A stretch of 64,000 nt of DNA from BPGL01 sp035463115 (GTDB taxonomy: Bacteria > Actinomycetota > UBA4738 > HRBIN12): the NCBI GenBank assembly GCA_035463115.1, contig DATHTO010000135.1, positions 1 to 64,000 of the forward strand, given 5' to 3'. The notes beneath the pieces were generated by a model. It had not been told where the DNA came from, searched no databases, and was given only the letters and a program-made list of their open reading frames with translations. This document shows, in pieces, positions 15,683-24,988 of this stretch (positions are counted from its first letter, which is position 1; the number at the start of each line of letters is the position of its first letter). The translations under genes and the position numbers were made by a program.

Positions 15683-18600
15683 ATGCGTGCGACGCCCGCT
15701 CCGTTCGTGCACCTCGACGTCCGGTCGGCGTTCTCGATCAAGGAGGGTGCGTTCACCCCGGAACGCCTCGTCGAGCGAGCCGCCGAGCTCGGGATGCCCG
15801 CCGTCGCGCTCACGGACCGCGACGGGCTCTACGGCGCCGCCCGGTTCGTCGGCGCCTGCGCGCAGCAGGGCGTCCGGCCGATCCTCGGCGCGTCGCTCAC
15901 CGTGCGCGAAGCGCACCCGGCGCGACGCGGCGCGACCCGTGGGAGCGACGCGCACGTGTCGCTGCTCGCGCTCGACGACGCCGGCTACGCGAACCTCTGC
16001 CGGCTCGTCACCGACGCGCACATGCTGGGCGAGCGCGGCGATCCCTGGGTGGCGACGGAACAGATCGCCGCCCACGCCGGCGGCCTCGTCGCGCTGCTCG
16101 GCCCGCGGTCGCATCCCGGGCGGTCCGCGGTCGGCGGACGCGTCGACGCCGCCGCGAAGCTCGCCGCGCCGTTCCGCGAGGCGTTCGGCGCCGATCGGCT
16201 GCGCATCGCCGTCGAGCACCGCGTCGAGCGGGATTCCCGCGACGAGATCCGCGCGATGCTCCGGCTCGCCGAGCGGCTCGGCGTTCCGGCGGTCGCGACG
16301 AACCCGGTCCGGTACCTCGACCCGTCCGACGCCTTCCTCGCCGACGCCCTCGAGTGCATGCGCGAGCTGGTTCCGATCGCGGCGACGAACGTCTCCCGCC
16401 GCAACGCCGAGGGCGGGCTGAAGCCCGCCGCCGAGATGCGTGCGCTCTTCGCCGAGCGGCCGGAGCTCGCCGACGAGACGCTCCGGATCGCGGAGCGCTG
16501 CGCGTTCGACCTCGGTCTGAAGCGGGTCCACTTCCCGGACTTCCCGACGCCGGCGGGCCGCAGCGCCGACGCCCTCCTCGCGGAACGCTGCTGGCGCGGC
16601 GTCCGCGATCGCGACCTGCAGGAGACCGAGGAGCTCCGCCGTCGCGTCCACCACGAGCTCTCGATGATCCGGCGGATGGGCTACGCGAGCTACTTCCTGA
16701 CGGTCGCCGACGTCGTCGCCGACATCAAGGCGATGGGGATCTTCGCGGCGTGCCGGGGTTCCGCCGCGGGGTCGCTCGTGTGCTACCTCGTCGGGATCTC
16801 CGACGTGGACGCGCTGCGGCACGACCTGGTGTTCGAGCGGTTCCTGAACCCGATGCGCGACGAGCTCCCCGACGTCGACATCGACGTCGAGTCGGCGCGG
16901 CGCGAGGACGTCTACGACATGGTGCTCTCGCGCCACGGCGACGAACGCGCCGGCTGCGTCGCGATGATCGACACGTACCGCGCGCGCTCGGCGCTCCGCG
17001 AGGTGGGCAAGGCGCTCGGCCTGCCGGAGGTCGAGGTCGGCGTCGTCGCGAAAGCGTTCCCGCACATCTCGGCGAGGCACCTGCGCGACGGTCTCGAGCG
17101 CCTGCCGGAGCTCCGCGGGATCAACCTCCCGATGCCGCAGCTCGAGCTGCTCTTCCGGGTCGCGGAACGCCTCGACGGCTTCCCCCGGCACATCGCGCTG
17201 CATCCCTGCGGGATCGTCCTCGCGAGCCACGACCTCGTCGAACGGGTGCCGCTCGAGCGCAGCGCGAACGGCCACCGGATGATCCAGGCCGACAAGGACG
17301 ACGTCGAGCTGCTCGGCTACCTGAAGCTCGACGTGCTCGGCGTGCGGATGCTCTCGTCGATGCGGCACGCGATCGACGAGATCGCGCGGACGACGGGGGA
17401 GAAGGTCGACCTCGAGCGCATCCCGCTCGACGACGAGCCGACGTTCGAGCTGATCCGCGCCTCCGACACCCTCGGATGCTTCCAGATCGAGTCGCCCGGC
17501 CAGCGCGAGCTCCTCCAGAAGCTGCAGCCGACGCGATGGGAGGACCTGATCGTCGACATCTCACTGTTCCGCCCCGGGCCGGTGAAGTCCGACATGATCC
17601 GGCCGTACATCGCGCGCCGGCACGGCCGCGCGATGCCGCGGTACGTGCATCCCTCGCTGAAGGCGGGGCTCGGACAGACGTTCGGCGTGATCGTCTACCA
17701 CGAGCAGGTGATGACGACGCTCGCGGCGCTCGCGGGCTACGACCTCACGTATGCCGATCACGTCCGGCGTCACCTTCACCGCGACGACCTGCTGCCCGGG
17801 TTCCGCGAGGACTTCGTCGCCCGCGCGGTCGCGAACGGCGTCGACCGGGCCGCCGCCGAACGTACCTGGGCCGACGTGACGGAGTTCGCCTCGTTCGGCT
17901 TCTGCAAGGCGCACGCGGCGGCGTTCGCCGTGCCGACGTACCGCTCGTCGTGGTTGAAGACGCACTTCCGCGCGCACTTCCTCGCCGGCGTGCTGACCCA
18001 CGACCCCGGCATGTACCCGAAGCGGCTGCTGCTCGACGACGCCCGCCGCGCCGGCGTGCCGATCCTGCCGCTCGACGTGAACCGGAGCGAGCCCGAGTAC
18101 GTCGTCGAGGACGTCGCTCCGTCGGCGTCGGAACCGCGCTTCGGGATCCGCCTCGCCCTGCAGGACGTCCGCGGCATCTCCGAGGCCGAGATCCGGTCGA
18201 TCCTCGCGGCGCGGGCCGAGCGGCCGTTCACCTCGGTCGCGGACCTCCTCCGAAGGACCACCGTCGCACGACCGGTCGTGGAGGAGCTCGCGCACGTCGG
18301 CGCGTTCGACGCGCTGAAGCCGCCCGTCGGGCGGGCGGCAGCCCTCCCTCCGTCGCCCCCCCGGAAGCACCGTCGCGAGCACCTCTACGAGGCGATCGTC
18401 ACGCCGGCCCAGCGCGAATGCGACCAGCTCACGCTCGCCGACGCCGCGGTTCCGTCGCACCGGTTCGCCGGCTACTCCGACGCCGAGGTCGTCCGGGCGG
18501 AGCTCGAGGTGCTCGGGCTCGACGCGACGCGACACCTCGCGAGCTTCTACGAGGGGCTGTTCCGCGACCTCGGTGTGACGTTCGCCGCCGACCTCGGACG

Positions 18601-19000
18601 GCGTCGTGGGGGCGAGAAGGTGATGGTCGCCGGTGTGAAGGTCGCCTCGCAGACGCCGGCCGTGAAGAGCGGCCAGCGGATCATCTTCCTGTCGCTCGAC
18701 GACGGCACCGGCCCCGTGGAGGTCACGGTCTTCGAGTCGGTCCAGCCGAAGGTCGCGCGGACCGTCTTCCACGCGTACGCGCTCGCGGTCTGGGGCGAGC
18801 TCCGGCGCACCGGCGTGCGAGGCGTCAGTATCATCGCCGAGGAGGTCTGGGACCTCACGGCGCTGCACCGCGCCAGGGGACAGGGACGGCTCCGTGAGGC
18901 CCTCGCCGAGCCCTCGGAACCCCGTGGGCCGGTGTCGCGCGACGATCCCCTCGCGCACGTCGCGCGGCTACGGCACTCGAGCGGAGGTTCCGCAGGATGA
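15683..19000 (+). CDS. dnaE2: Error-prone DNA polymerase III alpha subunit
   Basis: 1105 residues. It is a C-family polymerase with PHP, palm, fingers, HhH and OB domains. Catalytic aspartates are in PDVDID (397-401) and LKLDVLG (D550). The OB fold is near residues 975-1020 (VMVAGVKVASQ, LDDGTGPVEVTVF). The PHP metal motif is degenerate: HLDVRSAFS at 10-18 replaces the HLHTHTEYS seen in the second DnaE of this window. PHP-dependent proofreading is therefore probably lost, as is typical of DnaE2. The LexA box upstream and the overlap (ATGA) with the MFS gene place it at the head of a damage-inducible operon. It is distinct from the replicative DnaE1 at 52.4 kb. Confidence 0.92.
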   Translation: MRATPAPFVHLDVRSAFSIKEGAFTPERLVERAAELGMPAVALTDRDGLYGAARFVGACAQQGVRPILGASLTVREAHPARRGATRGSDAHVSLLALDDAGYANLCRLVTDAHMLGERGDPWVATEQIAAHAGGLVALLGPRSHPGRSAVGGRVDAAAKLAAPFREAFGADRLRIAVEHRVERDSRDEIRAMLRLAERLGVPAVATNPVRYLDPSDAFLADALECMRELVPIAATNVSRRNAEGGLKPAAEMRALFAERPELADETLRIAERCAFDLGLKRVHFPDFPTPAGRSADALLAERCWRGVRDRDLQETEELRRRVHHELSMIRRMGYASYFLTVADVVADIKAMGIFAACRGSAAGSLVCYLVGISDVDALRHDLVFERFLNPMRDELPDVDIDVESARREDVYDMVLSRHGDERAGCVAMIDTYRARSALREVGKALGLPEVEVGVVAKAFPHISARHLRDGLERLPELRGINLPMPQLELLFRVAERLDGFPRHIALHPCGIVLASHDLVERVPLERSANGHRMIQADKDDVELLGYLKLDVLGVRMLSSMRHAIDEIARTTGEKVDLERIPLDDEPTFELIRASDTLGCFQIESPGQRELLQKLQPTRWEDLIVDISLFRPGPVKSDMIRPYIARRHGRAMPRYVHPSLKAGLGQTFGVIVYHEQVMTTLAALAGYDLTYADHVRRHLHRDDLLPGFREDFVARAVANGVDRAAAERTWADVTEFASFGFCKAHAAAFAVPTYRSSWLKTHFRAHFLAGVLTHDPGMYPKRLLLDDARRAGVPILPLDVNRSEPEYVVEDVAPSASEPRFGIRLALQDVRGISEAEIRSILAARAERPFTSVADLLRRTTVARPVVEELAHVGAFDALKPPVGRAAALPPSPPRKHRREHLYEAIVTPAQRECDQLTLADAAVPSHRFAGYSDAEVVRAELEVLGLDATRHLASFYEGLFRDLGVTFAADLGRRRGGEKVMVAGVKVASQTPAVKSGQRIIFLSLDDGTGPVEVTVFESVQPKVARTVFHAYALAVWGELRRTGVRGVSIIAEEVWDLTALHRARGQGRLREALAEPSEPRGPVSRDDPLAHVARLRHSSGGSAG

Positions 19001-20352
19001 ACGGAGGACCGACCCCGCCCGGCCGCGACGACGATCTCGCGCCCCGTGGGATCGTCGAGGACGGCCTGCTCGAGCCGAACGTTCCGCACGTCGGCGCGCC
19101 GCCGCCGCACGTCCTCACGAACCGGCCGTTCCTCTGGCTCGTCCTCGGGTCCGGCGTCGCGTCGATCGCGTTCTGGGCCTACTTCGGCACGTTGTTCGCC
19201 GACGCGGCGTTCCGCTTCGAGGCGACCGCGACCGACGCGGCGCTGCTGCTCGCGAGCTTCTCCGTCCCGTTCGTGCTCGTCACGCCGCTCGCCGGGATCT
19301 GGGTGGACCGATGGAGCCCGAAGTGGGTCCTGTTCCTCGGATTCGTGCTGCTCGCCGCGGCGATCCCCGTGGCCCTGCTGGCCGACTCGATCGTGTGGCT
19401 CGCCGTGTCGATCCTCGTGGTCGGCGTCGCGGCCGCGGCGCTCGATCCCGCGCGCTCGGCGCTGACCGGCCTCCTCGTCGAGGAGCGGCTGCTGGTGCAG
19501 GCGAACGGCATGCTGTCGACCGCCTTCCACGGGGCCCTCCTGATCGGAACCCTGGGCGGCGGTCTGCTGATCGAGAGCCGCGGCGCCGACACGGTCTACA
19601 CGGTCGCGACGGTGATCGCGGTCCTCGGGCTCCCGGGCCTGTTGCTCGTCCCGGACGCGCGCCAGCGCGGCGACCGGCCGCACATGACGTTCCGTGATCT
19701 CGCGCAAGGGCTGCAGATCGCGTGGCACCATCCCGAGCTGCGCCTCCTGCTGTCGATGGCGGTGTCGGGCTACGTCCTGATGAACATGCTGTTCTCGCTC
19801 GAGCCGTTGCTGATCCGCGACGTGATCGGCGGCGGGCCGCAGGCCGTCCAGTTCATCTGGGCCGCGAACGGGCTCGGCGCCGTGCTCGGCGCGCTCACCG
19901 TGTCGCGGATCCGTCACGGCGTCGGGCTCGAGCTCGTCCTCGTCGGCGGCGGGCTCGTCGTGACGGGCGTCGGCCTCGCCGTCTACGCGGGCGTCGGCAC
20001 GTACGCGGTCGCGCTCGGAGGATCGGTCGTGATCGGCGTCGGGTTCTCGTTCTTCTTCACCTCGGCGCTCGCGCTCGTCCAGCGCGCGGCGGGGGAGGAG
20101 TCACGCGGGCGCGTCACGGCGGTCCTCGGCGTCCTCCAGGAAGGCACCGGGCTGGTGTCGGCGATCGCCCTGGCGAGCGTGGGGGCGCTCGTGGCGGTGC
20201 AGCCCGTCCTCGTCGGCTCCGGGGTGTTGCTCGTCGTCGTCGGAACGATCGGCTGGCGCCGGCTGCTGTCGCTCCAGCGAGCCGGCCTCGCGGCCGTCCC
20301 GCGCCAGGGGGCCGCCGCCGCGGTGGGCTTGCGCGGACGCCGCCGTGGGTGA
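18997..20352 (+). CDS. MFS transporter within the dnaE2-dinB operon
   Basis: 451 residues with twelve predicted hydrophobic helices and a soluble 40-residue N-terminus. The loop between helices 2 and 3 reads GIWVDRWSPKW, a variant of the MFS motif GxxxDRxGRR. The middle loop contains PDARQRGDRPHMTFRDLAQGL. The form resembles the enterobactin-exporter-like drug efflux group. Substrate unknown. It overlaps dnaE2 by 4 nt and dinB by 8 nt, so the three proteins are almost certainly made from one mRNA. Why a transporter sits between two translesion polymerases is unclear; export of a DNA-damaging compound is one idea. Confidence 0.88.
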   Translation: MNGGPTPPGRDDDLAPRGIVEDGLLEPNVPHVGAPPPHVLTNRPFLWLVLGSGVASIAFWAYFGTLFADAAFRFEATATDAALLLASFSVPFVLVTPLAGIWVDRWSPKWVLFLGFVLLAAAIPVALLADSIVWLAVSILVVGVAAAALDPARSALTGLLVEERLLVQANGMLSTAFHGALLIGTLGGGLLIESRGADTVYTVATVIAVLGLPGLLLVPDARQRGDRPHMTFRDLAQGLQIAWHHPELRLLLSMAVSGYVLMNMLFSLEPLLIRDVIGGGPQAVQFIWAANGLGAVLGALTVSRIRHGVGLELVLVGGGLVVTGVGLAVYAGVGTYAVALGGSVVIGVGFSFFFTSALALVQRAAGEESRGRVTAVLGVLQEGTGLVSAIALASVGALVAVQPVLVGSGVLLVVVGTIGWRRLLSLQRAGLAAVPRQGAAAAVGLRGRRRG

Positions 20353-21580
20353 CCGCACGCCGCCCCGTCCCGCCGAACCGATCCTCCACGTCGATCTCGA
20401 CGCGTTCTACGCGGGCGTCGAGGTCCTGAAGGATCCGTCGCTCGCCGGCAAGCCCGTCATCGTCGGAGGCACCGGCGCGCGAGGGGTGGTGGCGAGCGCG
20501 TCGTACGAGGCGCGAACCTATGGGGTGCGGTCGGCGATGCCGGCCGTCCGCGCGCGACGACTGTGCCCCGAGGGCGTCTTCCTGCCGCCCGACTTCGAGG
20601 CGTACCGGACGCACTCGAACCGGTTCCGCGAGGTGCTGCTGTCGTTCACGCCGCTCGTCGAACCGATCGCGCTCGACGAGGCGTTCCTCGACGTCGGCGG
20701 CGCGACGAGGTTGTTCGGCGCGCCGCCCGTGATCGCGGAACGGATCCGCGCCGAGGTCGCGTCGGAGGTCGGCGTCACGTGCTCGGTCGGCATCGCGTCG
20801 ACGAAGTTCGTCGCGAAGCTCGCATCCGACGGATGCAAGCCGGACGGACGGTTGCACGTGCACGCCGACGGGACCGATGCGTTCCTCGAGCCGCTTCCGG
20901 TCGGACGGCTCTGGGGGGTCGGCGAGAAGACGCGCGAGCTCCTCGGTCGGCTCGCGATCCGCACGATCGGGGACCTGAAGGCCACCCCCGAACCGATCCT
21001 CGCGCGTCTGCTCGGCGACGCGCAGGCGCGGCACCTGTGGGAGCTGTCGCGTGGGATCGACGAGCGCGAGGTGATCCCGTACGAGCCGCCGAAGTCCGTC
21101 GGGCACGAGGAAACGTTCGAGCGCGACCTCGACGATGACGACGAGATCCTGCGGGAGCTGCTCGCGCTGTCGCACCGGGTCGCCGCGCGGCTGCGTGAGG
21201 ACGGCTTCCGCGCTCGGACGGTGACGTTGAAGGCGCGGCTGTCGACGTTCGCGACGCTCACCCGAGCCAAGACCCTCCGCGACGCGACCGACGTCGGCGC
21301 CGACCTGTACGACGTCGTCGCGGCTCTCTACCGTGCGTTGCCCGGCGTGCGGCGGCGGATCCGGTTGCTCGGCGTACAGGCGAGCGGGCTGCAGGCGTCC
21401 GGCGCCGAGCAGCTCGCGTTGCTGCGCAACGATCGTCGGGCCGAGGTCGAGCGGGTCGTCGATCGGATCGAGCGACGGTTCGGCCACGGTGCTGCCACGC
21501 CGGCGTCGCTGCTCGACCGTGAACGCGCTCGCGTCGGACCTGGGGTTCGCCGTTCGGGGACCCCTCCCTATAATCGGTGA
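20345..21580 (+). CDS. dinB: DNA polymerase IV (Y family)
   Basis: 411 residues from GTG 20345, overlapping the MFS stop by 8 nt. Translesion polymerase with intact palm residues: HVDLDAFYAGVE (D17, D19) and LDEAFLDV (D111, E112). The steric-gate region YAGVE is present, along with the finger stretch ASYEARTYGVRSAMP and a little-finger domain. Near residue 357, QLALL resembles the beta-clamp binding motif. All catalytic acids are present, unlike the inactive ImuB that normally accompanies DnaE2. Placement in the LexA-controlled operon suggests that DinB partners DnaE2 here. Confidence 0.92.
   Translation: MGDRTPPRPAEPILHVDLDAFYAGVEVLKDPSLAGKPVIVGGTGARGVVASASYEARTYGVRSAMPAVRARRLCPEGVFLPPDFEAYRTHSNRFREVLLSFTPLVEPIALDEAFLDVGGATRLFGAPPVIAERIRAEVASEVGVTCSVGIASTKFVAKLASDGCKPDGRLHVHADGTDAFLEPLPVGRLWGVGEKTRELLGRLAIRTIGDLKATPEPILARLLGDAQARHLWELSRGIDEREVIPYEPPKSVGHEETFERDLDDDDEILRELLALSHRVAARLREDGFRARTVTLKARLSTFATLTRAKTLRDATDVGADLYDVVAALYRALPGVRRRIRLLGVQASGLQASGAEQLALLRNDRRAEVERVVDRIERRFGHGAATPASLLDRERARVGPGVRRSGTPPYNR
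21569..21574 (+). promoter_or_regulatory. -10 box TATAAT for the DUF3040 gene
   Basis: A perfect TATAAT within the last codons of dinB, 40 nt before the next ATG. The -35 region is weak. It is unusually close to consensus for this GC-rich window and suggests a strong separate promoter. Confidence 0.6.
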
Positions 21581-21613
21581 CAGGTCGGCCCCAGCGACCG
21601 AAGGCGGACGCGG

Positions 21614-21967
21614 ATGCCTCTGAGCGAACACGAACAGCGGATCCTCGACGAGATGGAGCGACGCCTCGCCGAAGAGGACCCTCGTCTCGTCGAGCACGTG
21701 AGCCGCACCGACCTCTACAGCCACCTCGCGCGACGGATCCGTCTCGCGGTGCTCGGCTTCATCGTCGGGTTCGTGATGATGCTGCTCTTCGTCGTCTCGG
21801 TCTGGGTCGCGGCCGCGGGCTTCGTCGTGATGGTGCTCTCGGCGTTGCTGATCTACCGCTACCTCGGGCAGCTGGGGCGCGACCAGGTGCGAGCGATGCA
21901 GCAGGAAGGCACGTTGTCGCTCGTCGGTCTGCTCGGCCGCATCGCTGCGCGGTTCCGCAAGCCGTGA
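21614..21967 (+). CDS. DUF3040 membrane protein
   Basis: 117 residues. The N-terminus MPLSEHEQRILDEMERRLAEEDPRL is the hallmark of DUF3040. Two adjacent hydrophobic helices follow (about 47-68 and 71-88), then a basic C-terminal tail. These small actinobacterial proteins are membrane-bound and of unknown function. A strong -10 box precedes it, and AGGCGG upstream of the ATG can serve as ribosome site. It is followed by a 245-nt gap before the MerR gene. Confidence 0.88.
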   Translation: MPLSEHEQRILDEMERRLAEEDPRLVEHVSRTDLYSHLARRIRLAVLGFIVGFVMMLLFVVSVWVAAAGFVVMVLSALLIYRYLGQLGRDQVRAMQQEGTLSLVGLLGRIAARFRKP

Positions 21968-22048
21968 CGCGACGGATCCGCGTCGCGCGCGATCCGGTGT
22001 CCGGCGCGAGACGAACGTCGCGATCCACGCGCGTCGCGAACAGCACGC

Positions 22049-22078
22049 TTGCCAGCGTTCCGACAGGTGATGTACAAC
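22049..22078 (+). promoter_or_regulatory. Candidate promoter of the MerR gene
   Basis: TTGCCA (22049-22054), an 18-nt spacer and TACAAC (22073-22078). The start codon is 135 nt further, so a leader of about 125 nt is implied. I see no other structure in this 245-nt gap. Confidence 0.4.
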
Positions 22079-22212
22079 GGCGCCGCTTCCCCCGGGGCGC
22101 ACAGCCGTCGAACCGAGATCGGAGTTCCCCGCTCCGACGCCCCCTTCCGACGGCCCGCCCGCGCTGGTGTGAGGGTCGGTCGGAGAGGTTCGAGGGAAGG
22201 GCGCGCGTCCGC

Positions 22213-22695
22213 ATGGAGGGATTCACGGCTCACCAAGCCTGCAAGTTCACCGGTTGTACGCCACGGCAGCTCCGCTACTGGGATCAGATCGGCTTGGTGT
22301 CGCCCTCCGTGCAAGGCACGGGGGGCAGGCCCGGCGTTCCGCGTCTGTACTCGTTCCGCGACCTCGTCGCGCTCCGTGTGGTGAAGTCGCTCCTCGACGG
22401 CGGCATGTCGCTGCAGCGCGTCCGGCGCTCGTGGGACTTCCTGAACCGCAAGGCCGCGCTCGACAAGCACCTGTCCGAGGTCCGGCTCGTCACCGACGGG
22501 CAGAGCATCTTCCGCATCGCGCGACGCGACGGCGAGATCCTCGACGCCCTCAAGGAAGGGCAGATGGCGTTCTTCGTCGCGATCGACGACATCGCCACCG
22601 GGCTCGAGACCGACGTCCGTCAGTTCGAGGAAGATCGCGAGCGGTTCGTCCGCGCCCTGCGACACGCGGCGGCGCAGACCGCTACCGGTTCGTAG
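22213..22695 (+). CDS. MerR-family transcriptional regulator
   Basis: 160 residues from ATG 22213; the upstream open frame is not part of the protein. The N-terminal winged helix has TAHQACKFTGCTPRQLRYWDQIGLVSPS, the standard MerR start with the helix-turn-helix and the R-Y-W-D block, then VPRLYSFRDLVALRVVKSLLDGGMSLQRV. A helical dimerisation region and a small C-terminal domain follow. The C-terminal part has no cysteine cluster, so a metal sensor is unlikely; the ligand is unknown. Confidence 0.85.
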   Translation: MEGFTAHQACKFTGCTPRQLRYWDQIGLVSPSVQGTGGRPGVPRLYSFRDLVALRVVKSLLDGGMSLQRVRRSWDFLNRKAALDKHLSEVRLVTDGQSIFRIARRDGEILDALKEGQMAFFVAIDDIATGLETDVRQFEEDRERFVRALRHAAAQTATGS

Positions 22696-22744
22696 CCTCT
22701 CGCGGACGGGCCGACGAGCTGCCCGATCCCGGGGATGGGAAGTC

Positions 22745-24988
22745 CTACGGGCGCGGTCGGTACGCGCCGGTCAGCCGGCGGACGGCAGGCGTCGTCCGGC
22801 GCAGCGACCGCAGCACCTCTCTCGCGTCGGCTTCGGCGTCGAGCGCGTCGTCGGGGTTCGGATCCTCGGGTGCGAACGCGGCGCGCGTCGCGAGCGCCGT
22901 CAGCCGCGTGAGGTGCCCGTCGGCGAGGCGCCCCGACGCCTCGAGCCGTCGGCGGTACTCGAGCGGCGTCTCGCCGGGGTCGCGGCCGGCGCCGAGGTCC
23001 GCCGCTCGCTGGCCGAGGACCTCGTACGTTGCGAGGATCAGGCGCCGCGGCTCGCCACGGGCGCGCCGCAGCCGCCGTCGCCGCATCCAGCCTCGAGCCA
23101 CCGGCACGCCCGAGATGGCGAGGAGCACCAGCGCGCTGCCGCCGATCACGACGACCGTCGTGAGGTCGGTGGACGCGTCGGTCGCTCCGGAGCCGGCTGC
23201 GTCGGCGGGCGCCGTCGGCGCGGGGCGGCCCCGCGGGGTCGGTGACACGGTCGGCACCGGGCCGCCCTCGCCCCGCTCGCCCCCGACGCAGTCGGGCCCC
23301 CGGCATCCCGGGTCCGTCGGTGGGTTCTGGTAGGGCTCTGCGACGGGGTTGTCGCGTCCCGGCGTCGGCTCGAAGGCCAACCACCCGTAGCCTTCGAACG
23401 GAACCTCGACCCAGCTGTGGAGGTTCCTCGTCGACAGCGTGTACGTGCCCGATCCGTCGCCGGCGAGGTCGCCGCCGTCGGGGGTCCCCTCGGTGAACCC
23501 GACCGCGACGCGCGACGGGATCCCGACCAGCCGCAGCATCACCGCCATCGCGCTCGCGAACTGTTGGCAGAACCCCGCGCGCGTCTCGGTCAGGAACCGC
23601 GCGAGCGTGGACGAGTCGTCACGGAGCTCCACGTCGGGGTCGTACACGAACCCCGGCCCCTGCAGGGCATCCTGGATCGCGCGGACCCGGTCGTAGTCGC
23701 TCTCGGCCTGGGCGTCGGCGATCCATCGCTCGGCCACCTCCTCGATCTCGGGAGGGATGTCGCTCGGGAGGGCGAGGTAGCGCCGGATGTCGGCCTGCGG
23801 GATGGCATCGGCCGCACGCAGATCGCCCGGGGTCGGCTGGACGAGCTCGGACTCGACCCGGTACGTCGTCTCGGCGTCGAGGGGATCGTCCACCTCGAGG
23901 GCCCCGGTTTCGGCGTTCCATCGCATCGAGGCGTCCAGGTCGACATACACGGGCTCGGCGGCCATCGGGATCCACGGGAAGCCGAGGTCGTTCAGCACCG
24001 TGATCGACTGCTCGAAGGTCGGGTTCACGGGTTGACGCAGCTCCTGCGAGACGAGCTCGCCCTGCACGCCGTCGTCTCGCCGCCACGTGATCCCGTCGAA
24101 GTCGGGAAGGGTCAGCATCCGCAGGTACGACGGCGTGTCGGTCTGGACCGACAGCACGTCGATCGGCTCGTCCCGCGTCAGCTCGCTCGCGATGCTGACG
24201 AGCGGATCGACCAGCACGCTGTCGGAGCCGGCGACGGCCGAGATGTCGATCAGGCCCGACGAGCCGAACCCGGGCATCGCGATCGGCGCGATCGCGGCGA
24301 CGACGATCGCGGCGACCCCTAGACGCCGAGCGCCACGGACCGATGAGCCGACGAGGCCTGCGCGACGCTTGGCCCTGCCGCTCCAGACCGGTCCCCACGA
24401 TTGCGTCCGCCGCACGCTGTCGGCGAACACGACGCCGAACGCACCCAGCAGGAAGGCCACCCCGTACATCGGGCGGATGAACTCCTCGAGCACCGTGTCG
24501 GCGAACGCGACGAGGGCGACCGGCGGCACGAGCGCGAGCAACGGGCTGCCCGCGCGGAAGGCCAGCGCATGGCACGAGAACACCGACGCCCACGTCGCCA
24601 CGATCCCCGCGAGCATCAGCGGATCGATCGGAGGCGTCGGCGCCGTCTGGACCCGCGCCTGCTCGCTCACGGACGCCGCCGCGTCGCCCATCTGCCGGAA
24701 CGTCTCGAGCGTCGGCAGCCCGAACCAGGTCGTCTCGCGGAACGTGAGCAACCCGAGGACGACGATCAACGCGCTCGCGCTCGCGAGCGTGGCGACGAGG
24801 AGGCCTCGCCGCTCGAGCGACCACGCGAGGACGCCCGACACGACGCCGACGAGCAGCAGCTGCAGCGTCGCCGAGCGCCCTTCGTAGACGCGTCCGAACG
24901 CGAACGCGGTCGCCCCGGCGACGAGCAACGTCGCGCCGAGAGACGTCAGGCGTTGGACGCGAGGCGCTGAGGGGCCGGTGTGTGCCAT
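22745..24988 (-). CDS. TgpA-like transglutaminase membrane protein (DUF3488)
   Basis: 747 residues. N-terminal helices (about six between residues 15 and 235) form the DUF3488 region. A large extracellular domain contains the transglutaminase-like core: AGFCQQFASAMAVMLRLVGIP with catalytic Cys474, LHSWVEV with His524, and the following FEPTPG. A Pro-rich linker, one more TM helix and a cytoplasmic DUF4129-like tail (YRRRLEASGRLADGHLTRLT) complete it. Family members are periplasmic or extracellular cysteine hydrolases or transferases acting on peptides; the substrate here is unknown. Last gene of the moxR-DUF58-tgpA operon, overlapping DUF58 by 43 nt. Confidence 0.88.
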   Translation of the reverse strand: MAHTGPSAPRVQRLTSLGATLLVAGATAFAFGRVYEGRSATLQLLLVGVVSGVLAWSLERRGLLVATLASASALIVVLGLLTFRETTWFGLPTLETFRQMGDAAASVSEQARVQTAPTPPIDPLMLAGIVATWASVFSCHALAFRAGSPLLALVPPVALVAFADTVLEEFIRPMYGVAFLLGAFGVVFADSVRRTQSWGPVWSGRAKRRAGLVGSSVRGARRLGVAAIVVAAIAPIAMPGFGSSGLIDISAVAGSDSVLVDPLVSIASELTRDEPIDVLSVQTDTPSYLRMLTLPDFDGITWRRDDGVQGELVSQELRQPVNPTFEQSITVLNDLGFPWIPMAAEPVYVDLDASMRWNAETGALEVDDPLDAETTYRVESELVQPTPGDLRAADAIPQADIRRYLALPSDIPPEIEEVAERWIADAQAESDYDRVRAIQDALQGPGFVYDPDVELRDDSSTLARFLTETRAGFCQQFASAMAVMLRLVGIPSRVAVGFTEGTPDGGDLAGDGSGTYTLSTRNLHSWVEVPFEGYGWLAFEPTPGRDNPVAEPYQNPPTDPGCRGPDCVGGERGEGGPVPTVSPTPRGRPAPTAPADAAGSGATDASTDLTTVVVIGGSALVLLAISGVPVARGWMRRRRLRRARGEPRRLILATYEVLGQRAADLGAGRDPGETPLEYRRRLEASGRLADGHLTRLTALATRAAFAPEDPNPDDALDAEADAREVLRSLRRTTPAVRRLTGAYRPRP

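Noticed and set aside
15542..17368. 608-codon minus-strand frame opposite dnaE2
   Set aside because: Shadow of the dnaE2 PHP and palm region; it would also cross the LexA promoter.
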